Positions 1 through 4,581 of a DNA stretch of 11,491 nucleotides are shown in pieces. The position numbers and the translations under genes are program-made. Within the stretch, counting starts at the first letter, position 1; each line of letters starts with the position of its first letter. The notes beneath the pieces are model-generated. The model ran no database searches. It saw only the letters and a list, made by a program, of their open reading frames with translations, and was not told the DNA's origin. The DNA is from Flavobacterium psychrophilum (GTDB taxonomy: Bacteria > Bacteroidota > Bacteroidia > Flavobacteriales > Flavobacteriaceae). The DNA is taken from assembly GCA_945869365.1 (NCBI GenBank), contig CAMBOW010000066.1, forward strand, positions 1 through 11,491, in the 5' to 3' direction.

Positions 1-28
1 AGCTGATTGCTAACAGCTGAAAGCCAAA
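1..28. repeat. Degenerate heptanucleotide tandem repeat, left edge
   Basis: The first 28 bases read as four consecutive 7-mers: AGCTGAT, TGCTAAC, AGCTGAA and AGCCAAA. The first and third differ at one base, and all share the pattern NGCYRAN. The array may continue outside the window. It resembles the three period-7 clusters at 1254-1281, 1342-1375 and 1455-1489. No coding function is visible. The last bases overlap the left arm of the terminator hairpin that starts at 26. Confidence 0.5.
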
Positions 29-71
29 AATGGCCAAACATCAAATAAATTCATCGTTTAGCCATTTTTTT
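26..71 (-). terminator. Intrinsic terminator of the small secreted-protein gene
   Basis: Bases 26-39 pair with 56-69 to give a 14-bp stem around a 16-nt loop. In the minus-strand transcript every pair is Watson-Crick except one G-U. The arms are AAAAATGGCTAAAC and GTTTGGCCATTTTT, so the 3' arm ends in a five-U run. The hairpin begins about 15 nt after the stop codon of the gene at 86-541, which is the expected place for its terminator. Confidence 0.7.
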
Positions 72-85
72 AAAGTCAAACCGGA

Positions 86-541
86 TTATTTCGCTGCTTT
101 TTTGAAGTAATAACGTGTAATAAAAATACCATTACCATCGCCTTTGCCGGCATCACTTTCTACACCACTGGCAATGTGAGTCAATTCCCAGCCTTCTTTG
201 CTGTGGGCATTGAGCATGGAAGTCATCATGGCATCATTGGAGGCGATATTTTGAAAATTGATCCCTACCATGCTGTAAAAGTTCACCAAAGTAGATTCTT
301 TTAATTCTTCAATTTTTACATCGCCGCGGTTTTTTGAGGTTTTTTCTTTCCCGTCTTTGGTTCGGGTAGTCGTAAAATCGGAGTAGTTTACCTCTTGACC
401 ATTTTCGATAATTCTGGATCTTCCTAGTCCACCAGGCACAATTGATTCTACCGTAGTGACAATCTTAAATTGCACCCCTTGTGCTTGCATTCCCAAAACA
501 GAAAACACGCAAACTACTGCTGCTAAAAGTGATTTTTTCAT
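86..541 (-). CDS. Small secreted protein, possibly DUF4177-like
   Basis: A 151-residue protein with a clear Sec signal peptide (residues 1-20, KK followed by a hydrophobic stretch ending GMQA, then Q), so it should be periplasmic or surface-exposed. There is no lipobox cysteine. The mature part opens with a strand-like FKIVTTVES segment (residues 25-33), has a charged Thr/Lys-rich middle (57-80), and ends with a region containing SKEGWEL (114-120) and ITRYYFKK (141-148). A beta strand early, an EGWEL-type turn and a closing aromatic strand recall the small DUF4177 fold, but that is a tentative likeness from memory. The function is unknown. The start is well placed, 22 nt downstream of a good promoter box. 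The gene is monocistronic, divergent from the acetyltransferase at 680, and followed by its own terminator. Confidence 0.85.
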   Translation of the reverse strand: MKKSLLAAVVCVFSVLGMQAQGVQFKIVTTVESIVPGGLGRSRIIENGQEVNYSDFTTTRTKDGKEKTSKNRGDVKIEELKESTLVNFYSMVGINFQNIASNDAMMTSMLNAHSKEGWELTHIASGVESDAGKGDGNGIFITRYYFKKAAK

Positions 542-563
542 AATTAATTTTTTAAGTGAATAA

Positions 564-593
564 CAAAGATATTAAAATCAATCACATAGCAAA
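564..593 (-). promoter_or_regulatory. Bacteroidota-type promoter for the secreted-protein gene
   Basis: On the minus strand TTTG (complement of 590-593) is followed by 18 nt and then TATCTTTG (complement of 564-571). This matches the Bacteroidota primary-sigma consensus TTTG, about 19 nt, TAnnTTTG. Transcription would start roughly 15-20 nt before the ATG at 541. Confidence 0.75.
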
Positions 594-624
594 AGTTGTT
601 TCAATATAGTTTGGTTGATTCTTG

Positions 625-658
625 TTTGCATTCTGTTTTTCTAGAATGTATACTTTTA
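625..658 (+). promoter_or_regulatory. Weak candidate promoter with an internal inverted repeat
   Basis: TTTG at 625-628 and TACTTTTA at 651-658 (one mismatch to TAnnTTTG) are separated by 22 nt, slightly longer than ideal, and lie just upstream of the acetyltransferase ATG at 680. Between the two boxes is a perfect 6-bp inverted repeat, CATTCT (629-634) and AGAATG (643-648), which could be an operator or coincidence. Confidence 0.35.
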
Positions 659-679
659 CAAAATAGTAATTCAACTCTT

Positions 680-1189
680 ATGAACTATCAATTTCGATTG
701 GCCACTTTGGATGACCTGCCTCATATTTGGGCTATTTTGCAACAAGCTATCCTGCGGCGCAAAGCCGATGGCAGCAACCAATGGCAAGACGGTTATCCCA
801 ATCCCGATGTCGTGGCCAATGACATTGCAAAAGAAGTGGGCTATGTGTTGGTGATTCAAGATAAGATTGCAGCCTACTGCGCTATCTTGATTAACGACGA
901 ACCCGAATACGAGAACTTACAAGGAGAATGGCTTACCCATGCCGATTTCGTGGTGTTTCACCGCATAGCTGTAGCCGATGAATGTTTGGGACAAGGCATA
1001 GCCAAACTCATGTTTCAAGAAATTGAATCGTTTGCACGTCAGCACCATATTCACAGCATCAAAGCCGACACCAATTTTGACAACGCCGCCATGTTGCACT
1101 TATTTGCCCAAACTGGCTATGTGTATTGCGGCGAAGTCTATTTCCGAGGCAGTCCGAGAAAAGCGTTTGAGAAAGTTTTGCTCAATTAA
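680..1189 (+). CDS. GNAT family N-acetyltransferase
   Basis: A 169-residue cytoplasmic protein with the GNAT layout. Motif A lies at about residues 93-118, with a beta strand reading FHRIAVAD followed by the acetyl-CoA pyrophosphate loop ECLGQGIAK. This is the Q/R-x-x-G-x-G/A signature with Glu at the first position. Motif B lies at 125-150 (KADTNFDNAAMLHLF, then a GYVYCGEVYF strand). The N-terminal half carries SNQWQDGYPN (32-41), which I recall from Bacteroidota members of the family. The substrate is not predictable: it could acetylate a small amine, an antibiotic-like molecule or a protein terminus. I chose ATG 680 because the fold starts immediately there; an in-frame TTG at 596 would add 28 residues that look non-coding and overlap the likely promoter. 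The gene stands alone. Confidence 0.85.
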   Translation: MNYQFRLATLDDLPHIWAILQQAILRRKADGSNQWQDGYPNPDVVANDIAKEVGYVLVIQDKIAAYCAILINDEPEYENLQGEWLTHADFVVFHRIAVADECLGQGIAKLMFQEIESFARQHHIHSIKADTNFDNAAMLHLFAQTGYVYCGEVYFRGSPRKAFEKVLLN

Positions 1190-1253
1190 TAATGAAAAAT
1201 GAATAATTTAGAATTTGGGGAGTATACTAAGAACTCCTATATACTTAATTGTG

Positions 1254-1281
1254 GGAAGAGGGAAGTTGGAAGCTGGAAGTT
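1254..1281. repeat. Four-copy heptamer GGAAGNN
   Basis: GGAAG begins at 1254, 1261, 1268 and 1275, exactly every 7 bases. The units are GGAAGAG, GGAAGTT, GGAAGCT and GGAAGTT. On the opposite strand they read AACTTCC, AGCTTCC, AACTTCC and CTCTTCC, so the cluster is an inverted relative of the AACTTAY cluster at 1342-1375. Confidence 0.75.
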
Positions 1282-1341
1282 CTATTACGAGATTAGTACA
1301 TTCTTGATTTTTGATTTGCCTTTCTTACTAATACCCTCTCT

Positions 1342-1375
1342 AACTGTAAACTTATATCCGTAACTTACAACTTAT
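1342..1375. repeat. Heptamer cluster AACTTAY
   Basis: The units are AACTGTA (1342), AACTTAT (1349), a 6-nt degenerate unit ATCCGT (1356), AACTTAC (1362) and AACTTAT (1369). The period is 7 apart from the shortened unit. The segment 1364-1373 is complementary at 9 of 10 positions to 1263-1272 in the GGAAG cluster. Confidence 0.6.
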
Positions 1376-1390
1376 AAAACACACCCCCAA

Positions 1391-1406
1391 CCCCTCTCTA
1401 GAGGGG
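1391..1406. repeat. Short GC-rich hairpin, probable dispersed element
   Basis: CCCCTCT (1391-1397) and AGAGGGG (1400-1406) are perfect complements around a 2-nt centre, preceded by CACCCCCAA. The flanks AAC and GTT can extend the stem past a one-base bulge. I recall similar C-rich and G-rich palindromes in many copies between genes of flavobacteria, but that is memory, not shown here. No run of T follows on either side, so it does not look like a terminator. Confidence 0.5.
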
Positions 1407-1454
1407 AGTTTACAATATATACTATGAACTGATATTGTTTCTATTTAATCTGTT

Positions 1455-1489
1455 AACCGACAACCAATAACCGACAACTGACAACCAAT
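1455..1489. repeat. Five-copy heptamer AACCGAC/AACCAAT
   Basis: Five contiguous units with exact period 7: AACCGAC, AACCAAT, AACCGAC, AACTGAC and AACCAAT. All begin AACY, so this is the same general form as the other clusters. The array ends just before the U-tract region of the tRNA terminator. Confidence 0.75.
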
Positions 1490-1490
1490 T

Positions 1491-1525
1491 TCTAAAACAA
1501 AAAACCCACTCGTTTGAGTGGGTTT
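1491..1525 (-). terminator. Intrinsic terminator of tRNA-Phe
   Basis: AAACCCACTC (1502-1511) and GAGTGGGTTT (1516-1525) form a perfect 10-bp stem with a 4-nt loop. In the minus-strand transcript the stem is followed by a U-rich run (TTTTTTGTTTT). It starts 3 nt after the discriminator base of the tRNA. Confidence 0.85.
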
Positions 1526-1527
1526 CG

Positions 1528-1600
1528 TGGTACCTCCAGGGATCGAACCAGGGACACATGGATTTTCAGTCCATTGCTCTACCATCTGAGCTAAGGTACC
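1528..1600 (-). tRNA. tRNA-Phe (anticodon GAA)
   Basis: The minus strand folds into a full cloverleaf of 73 nt: acceptor stem GGTACCT with AGGTACC, D stem GCTC with GAGC, anticodon stem ATGGA with TCCAT, loop CTGAAAA with anticodon GAA at 1565-1567, variable loop GTGTC, and T loop TTCGATC. The discriminator is A (complement of 1528). The next bases are CGA, so CCA is not encoded and must be added by tRNA nucleotidyltransferase, as usual in this phylum. One oddity is that the T stem arms are CCTGG and CCTGG, which leaves a U-U mismatch in the middle (positions 51 and 63). It decodes UUC and UUU. Confidence 0.97.
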
Positions 1601-1617
1601 GTTTGGTATTGAGGGTG

Positions 1618-1648
1618 CAAATATAGTATCATTTTTAATTTATCCAAA
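1618..1648 (-). promoter_or_regulatory. Strong promoter of tRNA-Phe
   Basis: On the minus strand TTTG (complement of 1645-1648), 19 nt, then TATATTTG (complement of 1618-1625): an essentially perfect Bacteroidota housekeeping promoter. The transcript would start shortly before the mature tRNA 5' end at 1600. Confidence 0.8.
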
Positions 1649-1672
1649 CGAAAACCATAAAAAAATCATCCT

Positions 1673-1680
1673 TACTTTTG
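1673..1680 (+). promoter_or_regulatory. Candidate -7 box of the coaX operon
   Basis: TACTTTTG matches TAnnTTTG and lies 19 nt before the coaX ATG, implying a very short leader. No TTTG is found at the expected -33 distance, so the promoter may be weak or depend on an activator. It lies back to back with the tRNA promoter at 1618-1648. Confidence 0.5.
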
Positions 1681-1699
1681 TGGGCTAAGCAAACTGCCA

Positions 1700-2434
1700 A
1701 TGGTCCTCGTAATTGATGTGGGAAATACCCGAATAAAAGCTGCTGTATTTGAGAACAATACACTGCTCGAGACGTTTGCATTTGTTTCTGATCATTGCCA
1801 GCATCAGCTGCCAGAAATCTTAAAAAAATACCCAAAAATCAAGCAGCTCGTTCATGCCAATGTGGGCAATTCAATTTTAGAGGTGATACAGGAACTCAAT
1901 CTAGCCATTCCGGTATACAGGATGTCAAATCAAACCAAATTTCCTTTTCGTAACACCTATACAACTCCCGCAACATTGGGGATTGATCGAATGGTTTTGG
2001 CGGCAGGAGCCGTATTGCAATTTCCCGGACAAAATCGATTGGTGATTGATGCGGGTACCTGCATTACCTACGAATATATATCGGCTGACGATGTCTATTT
2101 GGGTGGTGCAATTTCGCCAGGCATTGAAATGCGCTACAAGGCCTTGAACAACTATACCGCCAAATTGCCGCTTTTGGAAAAAAAGTTTCCCAAACACCCC
2201 GTCGGAAATTCTACTGCCGAATCGATGCATGTGGGCGTGGTACAAGGCGTGTTGTACGAAATAGAGGGAACCATTGCCGCCTATGAAGCGCAGGCGGGGA
2301 AATTTATCATAATTTTAACTGGCGGCGACGCAGAATTTTTGGCCAAACGAGTAAAAAATACCATATTTGCCAATTCAAATTTCCTCTTAGAAGCCTTGAA
2401 TAAATTGTACCAATACCAAACCCAAAATGACTAA
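1700..2434 (+). CDS. coaX: Type III pantothenate kinase
   Basis: It phosphorylates pantothenate to 4'-phosphopantothenate, the first committed step of coenzyme A synthesis, in the cytoplasm. The 244-residue length is normal for CoaX. The ASKHA-fold signatures are in order: the phosphate-1 loop DVGNT (residues 6-10) with catalytic-type Asp6, the GIDR motif (94-97) after TPATL, the IDAGTCIT phosphate-2 element (116-123), GGAISPG (135-141), the NSTAES helix start (170-175) and the adenosine loop LTGGD (206-210). Type III kinases usually need a monovalent cation and resist CoA feedback. ATG 1700 starts directly at the first beta strand, so it is secure. The stop overlaps the next gene by 8 nt, implying translational coupling with the outer-membrane protein. 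Confidence 0.95.
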   Translation: MVLVIDVGNTRIKAAVFENNTLLETFAFVSDHCQHQLPEILKKYPKIKQLVHANVGNSILEVIQELNLAIPVYRMSNQTKFPFRNTYTTPATLGIDRMVLAAGAVLQFPGQNRLVIDAGTCITYEYISADDVYLGGAISPGIEMRYKALNNYTAKLPLLEKKFPKHPVGNSTAESMHVGVVQGVLYEIEGTIAAYEAQAGKFIIILTGGDAEFLAKRVKNTIFANSNFLLEALNKLYQYQTQND

Positions 2435-3671
2435 GAAAATACTGCTTTCCTTGCTGCTTATGGTCTCTTTTATGGCTGTAGCACAACAATCTACTTCGTC
2501 GCCTTATTCTTTTTATGGAATCGGGGAGATCCGCTTCAAAGGGACAGTAGAGAATCGACTCATGGGAGGCTTGTCATTTATGCCAGACAGTATTCACGTT
2601 TCTATCCAAAATCCTGCTTCGTACTCCTACTTAAAACTCACTACGTTTACTGTTGGAGGCTCATTTAATTCGGGAACTTTGCGCACGTTTACAGAAAAAG
2701 AAAAAACGCAGCGTTCTACCTTAGATTATTTGGCAGTAGCCATTCCACTCAAAAATTCAGGATTCAGTTTTGGTTTAATTCCCTATTCGGCAGTGGGCTA
2801 TCGAGTACGTAATACAGATCTTACTTCGGGTTTAATTCAAAAGTTTGAAGGAACTGGCGGAATGAACAAAGTGTTTTTGGGCTACGGCTTACAACTTAAA
2901 CCCAATTTGAGTATTGGAGCAGAATTGAACTACAACTTTGGAGAGATTCAAACCAGCAGTCTAAAATACATTGACGGCATTCAATATGGAACCCTAGAAG
3001 AAAACACAACCGTGCTGTCTGGGTTTAACTATAAAATTGGCGCGTTATACCAGCGAAAAATCGCGAAGTATGATTTTTACAGCGGAATCCATTACAACTA
3101 CAACAGCAATTTATCTACAAACACCGATCGCACCATCAGTTCGGTAACCTATACCGAATACCTTTCGCCACAAGTAGTCGATGTGTTATCCCAAAACCAA
3201 ACTACTTCCAGGCTGCAAATGCCCAATCAGATTTCGGTAGGCGCAGGAATTGGAAAAACACGCCAATGGATGATCGGAACGGAGTTCACGTGGAACCAAT
3301 CCAGTGCCATGGGCAATCGCTACGATAACATTACAGTAGCCTCGTTCAAAAACGGATACAAATACAGTTTAGGCGGATTTTGGATACCCAATTACAATGC
3401 CTTTTCCAACTACTTCCAAAAAATCACCTACCGCACAGGCTTTCGCTATGAAAACACCGGTTTAGTGATTCAAAACCAAACCATCAAAGATTATGCGTTT
3501 ACTGCCGGATTTGGCCTGCCTTTGGGCGGAACGTTCTCCAACCTAAATATTGGAGTTGAATACGGTCAAAAAGGAACTGTGTTGTCTAATTTAGTTAGAG
3601 AAAACTACACCAATGTATTGATGAGTTTGTCACTCAATGACAAATGGTTTGTGAAACGCAAATACGATTAA
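2427..3671 (+). CDS. Outer-membrane beta-barrel protein, function unknown
   Basis: A 414-residue protein with a Sec signal peptide (residues 1-19, ending in AVAQ). The remainder is rich in alternating hydrophobic and polar strands with many Gly, Tyr, Asn and Ser residues, and aromatic belts typical of a transmembrane beta barrel. It ends in a strand reading VLMSLSLNDKWF followed by a short basic tail. The start of the mature part (SSPYSFYGIGE, then MGGLSF and QNPASYSYL) resembles FadL/OmpP1-like barrels of Bacteroidota, whose cargo is not predictable from this. It overlaps coaX by 8 nt (ATGACTAA) and its stop overlaps the lptC start by one base (TAATG), so the three are almost certainly co-translated. 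Position next to LptC suggests an envelope role, but that is inference. Confidence 0.85.
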   Translation: MTKKILLSLLLMVSFMAVAQQSTSSPYSFYGIGEIRFKGTVENRLMGGLSFMPDSIHVSIQNPASYSYLKLTTFTVGGSFNSGTLRTFTEKEKTQRSTLDYLAVAIPLKNSGFSFGLIPYSAVGYRVRNTDLTSGLIQKFEGTGGMNKVFLGYGLQLKPNLSIGAELNYNFGEIQTSSLKYIDGIQYGTLEENTTVLSGFNYKIGALYQRKIAKYDFYSGIHYNYNSNLSTNTDRTISSVTYTEYLSPQVVDVLSQNQTTSRLQMPNQISVGAGIGKTRQWMIGTEFTWNQSSAMGNRYDNITVASFKNGYKYSLGGFWIPNYNAFSNYFQKITYRTGFRYENTGLVIQNQTIKDYAFTAGFGLPLGGTFSNLNIGVEYGQKGTVLSNLVRENYTNVLMSLSLNDKWFVKRKYD

Positions 3672-4243
3672 TGAAACCTGTATTTGGCTTTTCTTTGCAA
3701 CCAAATCCATGCGTACTAGCAGTGCTTGGTTGTTTTTTTTTATTTTTTTTTGTGGGTTGCGAAAGTAATTTTAAAGAGGTGCAAAAAATTAATTTCTCCC
3801 AATTTGCTCCCGCAGGCGAAGCCGAAGATTTCAACCTCAAATACACCGATTCCGGGCGCATCACCTCGATACTAGAAAGTAAAAAAATGCTCGATTATGC
3901 CAACGTTGAATTTCCCTATACCGAGTTTCCCAAAGGCGTATTGGTCACACTGTTTGACAGTAAAGGCAAAAAGACCTTTATTAAGTCAAACTATGCAGTA
4001 ACATTCAAAGGCACAGACATTATTGATTTGCAAAATCAGGTGAAAATCAGCAACGAATTTGGGCAAGTTTTAGAAACCGAACAGCTCTATTACGACCAAA
4101 AAAACGAATGGTTTTTTACTGAGAAAAAGTTTAAATTTACCGACCCCAAAGGCGTTTCTTTTGGAGAAGGAATAGATTTTAGCAAAGATTTTAAACGGGT
4201 AAATTCCCAACGCATTAACGGAGAAATTGATCAATCAGAATAG
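3671..4243 (+). CDS. lptC: LptC-like LPS export lipoprotein
   Basis: LptC bridges the inner-membrane LptB2FG extractor and periplasmic LptA in lipopolysaccharide export. The protein has 190 residues. An N-terminal hydrophobic segment (14-29) ends in FVGC, so Cys30 is a probable lipidation site, as in Bacteroidota LptC proteins; the preceding Phe is a slight departure from a strict lipobox. The rest is beta-rich: DFNLKYTDSGRITSIL (45-60), FPKGVLVTLFDSKGKKTFIKSN (about 87-108), IIDLQNQVKISNEFGQVLETEQLYYD (about 117-142) and FKFTDPKGVSFGEG (about 152-165), the beta-jellyroll pattern of LptA/LptC. I chose ATG 3671, which overlaps the upstream stop by one base. An upstream GTG at 3644 would sit inside the previous gene. 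Two T9 tracts (3733-3741 and 3743-3751) encode the Phe-rich signal core. Confidence 0.85.
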   Translation: MKPVFGFSLQPNPCVLAVLGCFFLFFFVGCESNFKEVQKINFSQFAPAGEAEDFNLKYTDSGRITSILESKKMLDYANVEFPYTEFPKGVLVTLFDSKGKKTFIKSNYAVTFKGTDIIDLQNQVKISNEFGQVLETEQLYYDQKNEWFFTEKKFKFTDPKGVSFGEGIDFSKDFKRVNSQRINGEIDQSE

Positions 4244-4245
4244 CT

Positions 4246-4446
4246 ATGAATTACTTAAAATACACCCAGTACATCTACTTAGCCTTGGCTTTGTATTGCA
4301 TTTACGATGGCATTGTTAAATGGAATAATCCTGAAAAACCGTGGATCTCTTTCTTTTTTGCGGCCATCGCTTTATTTACCTTCTTCTTTCGCCGTCGATT
4401 TGCGGCCAAGATGCAACAAAACCAAACAACCAAAAAACAAGACTAA
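4246..4446 (+). CDS. Small two-helix membrane protein
   Basis: A 66-residue protein that begins 2 nt after the lptC stop, so it is surely in the same operon. It has two hydrophobic helices, at about residues 8-24 (YIYLALALYCIYDGIV) and 33-48 (ISFFFAAIALFTFFF), with a short WNNPEKPW turn between them. A basic RRRF segment and a polar, Gln/Lys-rich tail follow. The positive-inside rule puts the tail in the cytoplasm and the turn in the periplasm. I do not recognise a named family. Its fixed place after lptC suggests a helper for envelope assembly, but nothing in the sequence proves it. Confidence 0.8.
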   Translation: MNYLKYTQYIYLALALYCIYDGIVKWNNPEKPWISFFFAAIALFTFFFRRRFAAKMQQNQTTKKQD

Positions 4447-4458
4447 ACTCCTTGTTTT
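4434..4458 (+). terminator. Possible weak hairpin at the end of the lptC operon
   Basis: AAAACAAG (4434-4441) and CTTGTTTT (4451-4458) form an 8-bp AT-rich stem with a 9-nt loop spanning the stop codon of the small membrane protein. Only four T follow within the arm and GG comes next, so this is at best a leaky terminator. Confidence 0.3.
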
Positions 4459-4542
4459 GGCATACGCAAGGCGATTTCTTTAAAAAAATAGTTTTTCAAG
4501 CAAATTATATTTAATCCCTTATGGTAATTAAATAGATAATTG

Positions 4543-4550
4543 TATTTTCG
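4543..4550 (+). promoter_or_regulatory. Candidate -7 box of the PpiD-type gene
   Basis: TATTTTCG at 4543-4550 is one base from TAnnTTTG and lies 31 nt before the ATG at 4582. The position about 19 nt upstream holds TATG, a poor -33 element. The 135-bp spacer upstream of the gene contains nothing else recognisable. Confidence 0.4.
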
Positions 4551-4581
4551 CAAACTGAATTAAAAATTAACACGAATAAAC

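Larger units (their letters stand above)
1190..1501. other. Gene-free region rich in short repeats
   Basis: About 310 bp between the acetyltransferase stop and the tRNA terminator, with no plausible open reading frame. It contains three period-7 repeat clusters (1254-1281, 1342-1375, 1455-1489), a GC-rich hairpin (1391-1406), and an imperfect 13-nt direct repeat, TATACTAAGAACT at 1223-1235 and TATACTATGAACT at 1418-1430 (12 of 13 identical). No promoter consensus pointing at a gene and no terminator for the acetyltransferase are evident. Confidence 0.7.

Noticed and set aside
596..679. A 28-residue N-terminal extension of the acetyltransferase from a TTG codon
   Set aside because: The extension covers the probable promoter, has no family counterpart I know, and the GNAT fold begins directly at ATG 680.
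1254..1489. A CRISPR array or att site
   Set aside because: The repeats are contiguous 7-mers without spacers, no cas gene is near, and although a tRNA is adjacent no copy of its 3' end or integrase gene is present.
3644..3670. An upstream GTG start for lptC
   Set aside because: It would lie inside the preceding gene and add a polar stretch before the signal sequence; ATG 3671 overlaps the upstream stop in the usual coupled arrangement.
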